A stretch of 64,000 bases of DNA, from assembly GCF_017308015.1 (NCBI RefSeq), contig NZ_JAFKFW010000024.1, forward strand, positions 1 through 64,000, read 5' to 3'. Source of the stretch: Allobosea sp. Its GTDB lineage: Bacteria; Pseudomonadota; Alphaproteobacteria; Rhizobiales; Beijerinckiaceae. Numbering within the stretch: position 1 is the stretch's first letter; every line of letters starts with the position of its first letter. The translations under genes and the position numbers were made by a program. Under the pieces are notes generated by a model. It saw nothing but the letters and a program-made list of their open reading frames with translations. It had not been told where the DNA came from and searched no databases. This document shows positions 41,461 through 49,342 of the stretch, piece after piece.

Positions 41461-42591
41461 TCAGTTCGCGACCTTCTTCTCGTAGCCCTCGAGGATGTCG
41501 TTGAAATAGGGGGCGATCGGGAAGGGCTTGCCGTTGGCGGCAAGCTCGGCCGGCGTCACGTCGGTGAAGAGCTTGTCCCAGGCGGCCTTGTCGAGCTTGC
41601 CTTCGAGGTTCTTGGCATCGATGCCCGGATACCAGTTGAACTTCTTGACGATGCCGTCAGCCTGCACCTGCGGCGAGGTCGCGAGCGCGATGAAGGCCTC
41701 GGCCAGCTTCTTCTGGGCCGATTTCTCCGGCACGGCGTAGTACATCGGCTGGCCGGGCATGCCGGGCGAAACGAGCTTCAACTTCATGTTCGGCGGCAGC
41801 TTGCCGTCCGCCTGCCAGGAATAGAACATGTCGACCCAGACCGGGCCGATCGCGATCTCGCCGCGGTTGAGCATGTCGAGCGTGCCGGCATTGCCAGGGG
41901 TGATCACGGCGTTCTTGTTGAACTCCTTCAGGTCGGCAAAGGCCTTGTCCCAGCTCGTCTTGGTGGCCGCGTCATAGGGGCCCTTCATCAGCTTGTCGGC
42001 GTCGCCGCCGAAGGCATAGACCCAGCCGGCGACGAAGGAGACGCCGGACATGCCGCCCTTGATGCCGTTATAGCCGAACTGCTTGGGGTTCTTCCTGGCC
42101 CAGTCGGCGAGTTCGGCGAAGGTCGCCGGCGGCGTCTTGACCATGTCGGCATTGTAGGCGAGCGCGGTCTGCGACTGGAACATCGGGATGACGAAGCCGC
42201 TCACGTCCGTGCCCAGCGAGTTCTTCGCATTGTCGCCGGTGGCGAGCTTCGCCGTCTCGACATTGGCCGTGTACTTGTTCAGCAGGCCTTCCTTGACCAT
42301 CTGGCCGGCAGCCTTCTGGTGGATGACGACGACGTCGAAATCGGTCGTGGCCGCGCCCTTCTGGGCGTCGAGCTTCTCGTAGATCTTCTGCGAGCCGGAA
42401 TCGCCCGGACCGGTGCCGACCGAGACGACCTTCACGCCGGGATTGGCCTTCTCGAACATCGGACCGAGATAGTCCTTGACGTAGTCGACCATGTTCTGGT
42501 CGCCGGCGGAGGCGACGTTGAGGGTCTGCGCGGATAGCGGCGAGGCCACGATCAGCGCGGCGAGCGAGCAGGCAAGCGTGAGGATGCGCAT
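41461..42591 (-). CDS. ABC transporter substrate-binding protein (family 1)
   Basis: A 376-residue protein with a signal peptide (residues 1-21, ending PLSA). The mature part has LNVASAGDQNMVDYVKDYLG, DFDVVVIHQKAAG, GWVYAFGGDADK and PMYYAVPEKSAQKKLAEAF, typical of large extracellular solute-binding proteins for polyamines, sugars, iron or phosphonates. The ligand is not readable. It lies 15 bases after the ATPase gene. Confidence 0.88.
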   Translation of the reverse strand: MRILTLACSLAALIVASPLSAQTLNVASAGDQNMVDYVKDYLGPMFEKANPGVKVVSVGTGPGDSGSQKIYEKLDAQKGAATTDFDVVVIHQKAAGQMVKEGLLNKYTANVETAKLATGDNAKNSLGTDVSGFVIPMFQSQTALAYNADMVKTPPATFAELADWARKNPKQFGYNGIKGGMSGVSFVAGWVYAFGGDADKLMKGPYDAATKTSWDKAFADLKEFNKNAVITPGNAGTLDMLNRGEIAIGPVWVDMFYSWQADGKLPPNMKLKLVSPGMPGQPMYYAVPEKSAQKKLAEAFIALATSPQVQADGIVKKFNWYPGIDAKNLEGKLDKAAWDKLFTDVTPAELAANGKPFPIAPYFNDILEGYEKKVAN

Positions 42592-42606
42592 GTGTCTGAC
42601 TCCCTG

Positions 42607-43722
42607 TCAGGCGGCAATCCCGGCCTCGGTCGCCGGGAAGATGTGAAGGCGCTGCAGCGGAATGCGCAGCCCGACCTTCGTTCCGAGTTCGTGACGGGCG
42701 ACATCGTCGACCGTGATCTGGCGGCCGGCGGCTTCGACCTTGTAGCGGTAGATGCCACCGGGATAGGCGCGCGCGGCGATGGTGCCGGGGACGACGAGGT
42801 CGCCGCCAGCAGCAGTCGCGTCAGAGGCGTCGAGGCTCGCGACATCGTCGCGGAAATAGGCGAGCGCCTCGCCGTTCGGCAGGGCAGCCGCGGCGTTGCC
42901 TGCTAGCGTCGCGCGGGCGACACCGGAGATGACGGAAGCCTGGCCTTCACCATGCTGGACGCTGAGCGGCAGGACGTTTTCGGCGCCCATGAAATTGGCG
43001 ACGAAGGCACTGGCAGGACGGTCATAGACCTCCTCTGGCGTACCGACCTGCGCGATCCGGCCGGCCTGCATGATGACCAGCCGGTCCGCCATGGTCATGG
43101 CCTCCTCGCGATCATGGGTGACATGGACGGCGGTCAGGCCGAGGCGCTGCTGGATGGCGCGGATCTCGTGGCGCATCACCATGCGGATCTTGGCGTCGAG
43201 ATTGGAGAGCGGCTCGTCGAGCAGGAGAATGCCGGGGTCGATGGCGAGCGCCCGGCCGAGCGCGACGCGCTGGCGCTGACCGCCGGAAAGCGCCGTGACC
43301 TTGCGGTCCTCATAGCCGGCGAGTCCGAGGAAATTCAGCATCTCGCCGACCTTGGCGGCGATCTCGGACTTGGACTTGCCGCGCAGCTTCAGGCCGTAGC
43401 CGATGTTCTGGAGCACGGTCATATGCGGCCAGAGCGCATAGGACTGGAAGACCATGGCCATGCCGCGCTTTTCCGGCGGCAGGCCGGCGACATCGCGCCC
43501 GCCGACGACGATCGAGCCGTCCTCGACCGGGACGAAGCCGGAGAGCGAACGCAGCAGCGTGGTCTTGCCGCAGCCAGAAGAGCCAAGGAGGGCCGTGAAG
43601 CTGCCGGGCGTGAAGTCGAGATCGATGCCATGCAGCACGCGCGTACCGCCATAGGCGACCTTGAGGCCACGCACGCCGATGGCTGCGCCACTACCCGCTC
43701 CCGCTTGCGTTTCCGGCTGCAA
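42607..43722 (-). CDS. ABC transporter ATP-binding protein (PotA/UgpC type, TOBE domain)
   Basis: The 371-residue ATPase has Walker A GSSGCGKTTLLRSLSG, Q loop MVFQSYALWPHMTV, signature TALSGGQRQRVALGRAL, Walker B ILLLDEPLSNLDA and switch histidine in HVTHDREEAM. Residues about 240-365 are the TOBE-type regulatory domain seen in PotA, UgpC and FbpC. It is the first gene of the operon, 123 bases from the divergent 2H phosphoesterase gene. Confidence 0.93.
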   Translation of the reverse strand: MQPETQAGAGSGAAIGVRGLKVAYGGTRVLHGIDLDFTPGSFTALLGSSGCGKTTLLRSLSGFVPVEDGSIVVGGRDVAGLPPEKRGMAMVFQSYALWPHMTVLQNIGYGLKLRGKSKSEIAAKVGEMLNFLGLAGYEDRKVTALSGGQRQRVALGRALAIDPGILLLDEPLSNLDAKIRMVMRHEIRAIQQRLGLTAVHVTHDREEAMTMADRLVIMQAGRIAQVGTPEEVYDRPASAFVANFMGAENVLPLSVQHGEGQASVISGVARATLAGNAAAALPNGEALAYFRDDVASLDASDATAAGGDLVVPGTIAARAYPGGIYRYKVEAAGRQITVDDVARHELGTKVGLRIPLQRLHIFPATEAGIAA

Positions 43723-43755
43723 GGCGCCTACTCCCCCGGTTCTGCTCTTATCGCC

Positions 43756-43780
43756 TGATGGTGGAATATTTCTTCCATCA
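43756..43780. promoter_or_regulatory. Candidate operator in the divergent promoter region
   Basis: A 25-bp dyad with outer arms TGATGG and CCATCA and inner arms GAA and TTC lies between the PotA-type operon and the 2H phosphoesterase gene. No regulator gene is adjacent. The size and place suit an operator for one or both transcripts. Confidence 0.4.
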
Positions 43781-43845
43781 TTGGCTCAGTTGAAATAAAC
43801 GTTACGCACGGGGCGCAGTCTATGCAAGAGCTTTGTGAAACTCGG

Positions 43846-44361
43846 ATGACAGTGCGGATTCATTCTCTCTGGCTGATGCCGGCAGCTTCCGACGAAGCAC
43901 TACTGGCCGGTATCGTCGGCGACCTGTCGCGCCGTTTCGGCACCCCGCTCTTCGCCCCACATCTGACATTGCAGGGCGACACCGAGACGACGCCCGATCT
44001 GCTGGAACAGGTGACCACCGCCGTTGCCGCTGCGGTCGAGACCTTCGCGGAGCCGGTCTCGCTCGTCGAAGGGAGCGATGCCTATTTCCGTTCGTTCTAT
44101 GCCCGCTTCGCCGTCTCGCCGGCCTTGGCCAAGCTGAAACAGGCGCTCGATCCGGAGGGCTTCGCGAGCTTCATGCCGCATGTCTCGCTGCTCTACGGAC
44201 CGGTCGAGGCGGAAGCGAAGGCTGCGGCCATCGCCGAGATCAATACCCGTCTCGCCGGCCGCGCGATCCGCTTCGACCGGATCGGCATCGTGACCTCCGG
44301 TCAGGACGTGCCGATCGCCAAATGGCAGGTCGTCACGAGCGTCGCGCTGCGCTCGGCCTGA
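43846..44361 (+). CDS. 2H phosphoesterase / 2'-5' RNA ligase-like protein
   Basis: The protein (171 residues from ATG 43846, or 179 from ATG 43822) carries the two 2H motifs PHLTLQGD and PHVSLLYG, each the His-x-Thr/Ser of this two-histidine phosphoesterase superfamily. Members open cyclic phosphodiesters or 2',3'-cyclic RNA ends; the first motif and the N-terminal SLWLMPA resemble plant-type cyclic phosphodiesterases. The substrate is unknown. It is divergent from the PotA-type operon and converges with the ClC gene with 9 bases between. Confidence 0.85.
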   Translation: MTVRIHSLWLMPAASDEALLAGIVGDLSRRFGTPLFAPHLTLQGDTETTPDLLEQVTTAVAAAVETFAEPVSLVEGSDAYFRSFYARFAVSPALAKLKQALDPEGFASFMPHVSLLYGPVEAEAKAAAIAEINTRLAGRAIRFDRIGIVTSGQDVPIAKWQVVTSVALRSA

Positions 44362-44370
44362 GCCTTCGGG

Positions 44371-46170
44371 CTATTCCCCGGTCAGCTCGCGATTGCGGCG
44401 ACTGACCTCGTCGCTGTAGCGCTTGATCGCATGCGCCTCGCTGAGGATGCCGACGAGGCGGCGGCTGTCGCGATCCGCCACCACAGGCAGCGCTTCGCTC
44501 TCGGCCGCCTCGAACAGCTTCAGCGTGTCGCGCACCGACATCTCGGCGAGCAGCATCCGGTCCGGGTTGCGCAAGAGATGGCGCACGGTGCGCGGCGCGG
44601 GCTCGGCCGCCGCCTCCTCGTCCAGCGCCGGATCCGGCTCGTAAAGTGCGCCCGGCGGCACCATGCCCGCATAGGCGTCGCCGGGCCCGACCGCGACGAG
44701 ATAACTGGTCGAACCCGGCGGGTATTTCAGCCTGGCCTCGGCAATGGTGGCGTCGACCGCGATCTTCGGCACCTCGAGACGCATCATGCTGCCGGCAGTG
44801 AGATCGCGCATCCAGCCGACATCGTGCGCGCCGCGGATGCTCTCGCCGCGCAGGTGGAAGCGCCAGGTCGCGAAAGAGAACCCGAAGAGACGGCGCGTCA
44901 CCAGCGAGGCCGCGCCGGCCGCGCCGACCACGGCCAGGGTCAGCTTGAGATCGCCAGTCATTTCCAGCGCCAACAGCGTCATCGTCATCGGCCCACCGAC
45001 GATCGAAACCGCGAGCGAGCTCATCCCGACCAGCGCGAACAGCGTCTCGTGGCCTGCGAGGTTCGGGAAGGCCAGCGTCAGGAGACCGATGAAGAGGCGC
45101 CCCGTGAGAACACCAAGCAGCAGCGAAGCAAAGAACAGACCGCCGCGGAAGCCGGAGCCGATCGAGACCGAGGAAGCCAGCGCCTTCGCAACGAGCACCA
45201 GCGCGAAGAGCAGCAAGCTGGATTCGATGCCGAGATAAAGATTGATCGCGCCATGGCCCGCCGAAAAAACGGAAGGGTTCCAGACCGCCAGCGCGCCGAC
45301 GACGAGGCCTCCGAAGGCAGGCCGGAGCCAGGTCGGTATCCGCGAGCGCCTGAAACCTGCCTCGACGAAGGCGGCGGCGCGCATCACGACGATGCCGACG
45401 AGCCCGCAGGCCGCGCCGAGCAGAACGACCAGAGGCAGGTTCGCCATGGTGATCGCCCCGATCGGCGGCACCTCGACGGCGAGCAGTGCCGGCGCGAGCA
45501 GGCTATGGGTCACGGTCGCCATGAAGGTCGCGGCCATCACCGGCACGAAGGCTGCGATCGAATAGCTGCCGAGGATCAGCTCGAAGGCATAGAAGGCGCC
45601 GGTCAGGGGCGCATCGAAGGCGGCTCCGATGGCGCCGCCGGCCGCGCAACCGACCATCAGGCGCATATCCGCCCGGCGCAGGCGCAGACGGCGGCCGATA
45701 TGCGAGGCCAGCCCGCTCGCCGCCTGCGTATAGCCGGCTTCGAGCCCGACCGAGGCACCGGCGCCGCTGGAGCCCATGGTCTGGAGCGCGACGAAGACGC
45801 TGTCGCGCAAGGACATGCGCCCGCCATGCAGCGCATTCGCCTCGATCGGGTCGATCGGCTGCTTGCGCCGACGGAAGAACAGCCAGGAAGCACAGCCGAT
45901 GGCGAGACCGCCGAAGACCGGCCCGGCCATCGCTCGCCAAGGTGGGATCGTGGTCGTGATCGAGAGCCTCTGGCCCTGCCCCAGCTCGAAGATCATCTCA
46001 TGCAGGAGTTGGGTGGTGAAGGACATCGCCAGCACGACGAGCCCCGCAAGGACGCCCACCACGCTGGCCAGCATGACGATGCCGATCTCGCTGGAGCGGA
46101 CGAGCGTGCGCCAGCCCTGCGGTGCATTACCTGTCGCGGCCGGCGTTTCGGTGGCTTTCACGGTGATCAC
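44371..46170 (-). CDS. ClC-family chloride channel/transporter with CBS region
   Basis: A 599-residue membrane protein with the ClC fold over residues about 30-440. The selectivity and gating motifs are variants: GSSGAGASVGLEAGYTQ keeps the gating-Glu position, and SIGSGFRGGLFF is the GxFxP-like filter segment. The last 150 residues form two CBS-like modules (SMMRLEVPKIAVDATI; LLAEMSVRDTLKLFEA). Bacterial relatives are either Cl-/H+ exchangers or anion channels, some used in acid response; which one applies is not clear from the motifs. Confidence 0.9.
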   Translation of the reverse strand: MITVKATETPAATGNAPQGWRTLVRSSEIGIVMLASVVGVLAGLVVLAMSFTTQLLHEMIFELGQGQRLSITTTIPPWRAMAGPVFGGLAIGCASWLFFRRRKQPIDPIEANALHGGRMSLRDSVFVALQTMGSSGAGASVGLEAGYTQAASGLASHIGRRLRLRRADMRLMVGCAAGGAIGAAFDAPLTGAFYAFELILGSYSIAAFVPVMAATFMATVTHSLLAPALLAVEVPPIGAITMANLPLVVLLGAACGLVGIVVMRAAAFVEAGFRRSRIPTWLRPAFGGLVVGALAVWNPSVFSAGHGAINLYLGIESSLLLFALVLVAKALASSVSIGSGFRGGLFFASLLLGVLTGRLFIGLLTLAFPNLAGHETLFALVGMSSLAVSIVGGPMTMTLLALEMTGDLKLTLAVVGAAGAASLVTRRLFGFSFATWRFHLRGESIRGAHDVGWMRDLTAGSMMRLEVPKIAVDATIAEARLKYPPGSTSYLVAVGPGDAYAGMVPPGALYEPDPALDEEAAAEPAPRTVRHLLRNPDRMLLAEMSVRDTLKLFEAAESEALPVVADRDSRRLVGILSEAHAIKRYSDEVSRRNRELTGE

Positions 46171-46276
46171 GGCAAGGCCCGTCAGGCTTATTCGTCACGT
46201 CAGCCCGCGGTCGCATATCGAAGCGGCGGGAACAAGACAGGGTTGCAATCGTGGCCCCGCCCCTGTCGCGGGACGG

Positions 46277-46756
46277 CTACCCGATCGGAACCGCAAGGCC
46301 CGTCTTGACCCGATCCATGGCGACGAAGGAACGGAACTTGCGGATGTTCGGATTGGCGAAGAAGAGGCGTCGCGTCAGCGCCTCGTAGGCCGCCATGCTC
46401 GGCACCAGCACCACCAGCATGAAATCGACCTCGCCGGTGACGTAGTAGCATTGCTGCACCTCCGGCGCGGCGAGGAAGGCGCTCTTGGCCGCGTCGATAT
46501 CGGGCGCGGTCTCGCTGACCAGTTCGATCTCGACGAAGAGCGTGATCGGATGGCCGAGCGCGGCGGGATCGACAACCGCGACATTGGCGCGGATGACACC
46601 GGTTGCCTCCATGCGACGGATGCGGCGCTGCACAGCCGGAGCCGACAGGTTGACGCGCTCGCCGATCACCCGCTGCGGCGTGGCATTGTCCTGCTGGAGG
46701 ATCGCGAGGATCGCCCGGTCGAAAGCGTCGAGATCATGAGCGGTCGGCTCGGCCAT
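46277..46756 (-). CDS. Lrp/AsnC-family regulator divergent from dpaL
   Basis: A 159-residue protein with helix-turn-helix LQQDNATPQRVIGERVNLSAPAVQRR and a RAM domain (VQQCYYVTGEVDFMLVVLV). The 104-base region it shares with the diaminopropionate ammonia-lyase gene contains a small dyad (GGAT-GCAAT-ATCC, 46818-46830). In this family a divergent amino-acid catabolic gene is usually the target, so it probably senses 2,3-diaminopropionate or a related amino acid. Confidence 0.92.
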   Translation of the reverse strand: MAEPTAHDLDAFDRAILAILQQDNATPQRVIGERVNLSAPAVQRRIRRMEATGVIRANVAVVDPAALGHPITLFVEIELVSETAPDIDAAKSAFLAAPEVQQCYYVTGEVDFMLVVLVPSMAAYEALTRRLFFANPNIRKFRSFVAMDRVKTGLAVPIG

Positions 46757-46860
46757 GCCTCATCCTGAGAAAGAAACTTGCAAGGGTAGCGGGTAAATCC
46801 AGCGCCTTTTTCACCTGGGATGCAATATCCATTCAGGAAATCCAGCCAGACGAGGCCGCC

Positions 46861-48045
46861 ATGTTCCTGCTCAATCATCACCCGGACTATCGCTCCGCCC
46901 TGCATCCCGAGGATGTCGAGACGCTGGGGCCGGCCGGAGCGGACGCGATCACAGCGCATCTGGCCGAGCGGCCGAACCATGTGCCGACGCCGCTGCACAG
47001 CCTGCCGGGCCTCGCCACAGCGCTCGGTATCGGCGCGCTCTTCATCAAGGACGAGGGTCAGCGCCTCGGGCTCGGCAGTTTCAAGGCGCTCGGCGGCGCC
47101 TATGCAGTCATCCGGCTCGCACTGGAGGCGGCTTCCGAGAAGCTCGGGCGCCGCTTGAGCGATGCCGACATGAACGATCCCGCCGTCCGCGAGGCTGCCG
47201 CCGGCATGACCTTCGCCTGCGCCACCGACGGCAACCATGGCCGCTCGGTGGCGCAAGGCGCGCAATTGCTTGGCGCAAAGGCTGTGATCTTCGTCCACGG
47301 CGGCGTCAGCGACGAGCGCGTCGCGGCCATCGCCCGCTTCGGTGCTGAGATGGTGCGGGTCGATGGCACCTATGACGATTCCGTGGTCGAAGCCGCTCGC
47401 GTCGCGACAGAGCGCGGCTGGACCATCGTCTCCGACACCTCATGGGAAGGTTACGAGCGCATCCCCGGGCTGGTCATGCAAGGTTATACAGCCATCGCCC
47501 GCGAGGTACTGGCGCAGATGCCGCAGCGGCCGAGCCATGTCTTCGTGCAGGCCGGCGTCGGCGGCATCGCGGCTGCGCTCGCAGCGCAGATGCAAACCAG
47601 CTTCGGCGCAGGGCGGCCGTTCTTCACGGTGGTCGAGCCGTCGCGCGCCGCCTGCCTCTTCGAGGCGGCGAAGTGCGGCCAGCCGGGAAAGATCGCGCAT
47701 GGCGCGCCGACCGTGATGGCGATGCTCGAATGCTATGATCCCTCGCCGCTCGCGCTACGCGTGCTCTACCGCGCGGCGGACGCGTTCATGACGGCGGAGG
47801 ATTCCGACGCCGTCGAGGCGATGAACCGCCTCGCCCGGCCGACCGCCGGCGACCCCGCCATCGTCGCCGGGGAAAGCGGTTCGGCCGGGCTCGCCGGCCT
47901 GCTGGCGGCCTTGCGCGATCCACAGGCGCGCGCGGCGCTGAAGCTCGACGGCCATTCCCGCGTCTTTCTCGTCAACACCGAGGGAGCGACGGACCCGGCA
48001 CGGTATACCGAGCTCGTCGGTCTCAAGCCGGAAGAGGTCGCGTGA
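46861..48045 (+). CDS. dpaL: Diaminopropionate ammonia-lyase
   Basis: A PLP enzyme of fold type II that turns 2,3-diaminopropionate into pyruvate and two ammonia. The 394-residue protein has the PLP lysine K75 in LGLGSFKALGGAY, TDGNHGRSVAQGA, the PLP-phosphate loop VQAGVGGIAAALAAQM and the TEGATDPARYTELVG end typical of YgeX/DpaL. The start has GAGG upstream. It is divergent from an Lrp-type regulator. Confidence 0.93.
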   Translation: MFLLNHHPDYRSALHPEDVETLGPAGADAITAHLAERPNHVPTPLHSLPGLATALGIGALFIKDEGQRLGLGSFKALGGAYAVIRLALEAASEKLGRRLSDADMNDPAVREAAAGMTFACATDGNHGRSVAQGAQLLGAKAVIFVHGGVSDERVAAIARFGAEMVRVDGTYDDSVVEAARVATERGWTIVSDTSWEGYERIPGLVMQGYTAIAREVLAQMPQRPSHVFVQAGVGGIAAALAAQMQTSFGAGRPFFTVVEPSRAACLFEAAKCGQPGKIAHGAPTVMAMLECYDPSPLALRVLYRAADAFMTAEDSDAVEAMNRLARPTAGDPAIVAGESGSAGLAGLLAALRDPQARAALKLDGHSRVFLVNTEGATDPARYTELVGLKPEEVA

Positions 48046-48143
48046 TCTCGCGGGTGGTGCTGCGCGCTCAAGCCATTGCCGGATGACCGGCTGACGTCGT
48101 AGCAGGGCATCACGGTCCTTCCGGGCCGCTCCGGAGGCCGTGC

Positions 48144-49340
48144 ATGAAGCTTCGTCCCGATACGCTGGCGATGACCGCCGTCCTCGCCATGCTGACGGCG
48201 CTCGGCCCGCTCTCGACCGATTTCTACCTGCCCTCCCTTCCGGAGATCGCGCGGGTGATGGAAACGGACGTTGCCGGTGCACAAGCGACGCTCTCCTCCT
48301 TCCTGTTCGGTTTCGCTGCCGGGCAGATCCTCTGGGGCCCGCTCTCGGACCGGCTGGGGCGCCGGCCCGTCCTTCTCGCCGGCCTCGGCCTGTTCGGACT
48401 GGCGACGCTGGCCTGTGCGCTTGCGCCCTCGATCGGCGCGCTGACGGCGGCGCGGGCCTTCCAGGCCCTCGGAGCATCCGGGCCGATCGTGCTCGGCCGC
48501 GCCATGGTGCGCGATCTCTATGACGGGCCGCGTGCCGGGCGCGAACTCGCCCGCATGGGCATGATCATGGGGCTGGTGCCGGCAGTGGCGCCGGTGATCG
48601 GCGGCGTGCTGCAGGTCGCCTTCGGCTGGCGCTCGACCTTCCTCGCCTCGCTCGCCTTCGGGCTGGTACTGGCCGTCGTGATCGTCACCGTGATGCCGGA
48701 GACGCTGCGGGCGCGCTCGCCGCAGCCGCTCTCCCTCATCGGCATCTTCAGGGGTTTCGGCACGCTGCTGCACAACCGCGCCTTCCGCGTTTATGTCGCG
48801 CTGACGGCGCTGGCCTATGCCGGGCTCTTCGCCTTCATCTCAGGCTCGTCCTTCGTGCTGATCGGCGTCTACGGTCTGACCCCGATCGAATACGGCTTCT
48901 CCTTCGGTTTCGGCGTGCTCGGCTATATCACCGGCACGATCATCGCACAGCGCCTGGTCGGGCGACGCGGCATGGACGGGGTCATCGCCATCGGCGTCGC
49001 CTGCCTCGCCGGCGGCGGCCTCGCGATGCTGGTGGGGGTGCTGACCGGCTTCGGCGGGGCGGCGGGCGTCGTTGTGCCGATGGCGCTCTATGCCTGCGGC
49101 GTCGGGCTGACCATGCCGCAGGCTCAGGCTTCGGCGATGATGCCCTTCCCAGATCGGGCGGGCGCCGCATCGTCCTTCAACGGGCTCTGCCAGATGCTGC
49201 TCTCGGCCTGCGTCGGGCTGCTGGTCGGCCACCTGCTCCAGAACGCAGCGCTGCCCTTGCCGCTGGTGATGTCGGCGCTGGGCGTGACCGCGCTCGTCCT
49301 GTTCCGCGCAACGCGCGGTATCCGGGCGGCGAAGGCGTAG
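48144..49340 (+). CDS. Bcr/CflA-family drug-efflux MFS transporter
   Basis: A 398-residue, 12-helix transporter. TDFYLPSLPEIAR in helix 1, GPLSDRLGRRPVLLAG after helix 2 and RAFQALGASGPIVLGRAMVRDLYDG in helices 4-5 are the Bcr/CflA group marks. Members export bicyclomycin, chloramphenicol, cysteine and others; no specificity can be read here. It starts 98 bases after dpaL in the same direction, so export of an amino acid is also possible. It ends 2 bases before the convergent PBP gene. Confidence 0.9.
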   Translation: MKLRPDTLAMTAVLAMLTALGPLSTDFYLPSLPEIARVMETDVAGAQATLSSFLFGFAAGQILWGPLSDRLGRRPVLLAGLGLFGLATLACALAPSIGALTAARAFQALGASGPIVLGRAMVRDLYDGPRAGRELARMGMIMGLVPAVAPVIGGVLQVAFGWRSTFLASLAFGLVLAVVIVTVMPETLRARSPQPLSLIGIFRGFGTLLHNRAFRVYVALTALAYAGLFAFISGSSFVLIGVYGLTPIEYGFSFGFGVLGYITGTIIAQRLVGRRGMDGVIAIGVACLAGGGLAMLVGVLTGFGGAAGVVVPMALYACGVGLTMPQAQASAMMPFPDRAGAASSFNGLCQMLLSACVGLLVGHLLQNAALPLPLVMSALGVTALVLFRATRGIRAAKA

Positions 49341-49342
49341 GC

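Noticed and set aside
44431-46308. Long plus-strand reading frame opposite the ClC gene
   Set aside because: It is a shadow of the high-GC ClC gene: the minus strand gives a full family match, the plus strand gives none. The same holds for long frames opposite ilvD, the MFS gene, the hybrid kinase and the PBP gene.
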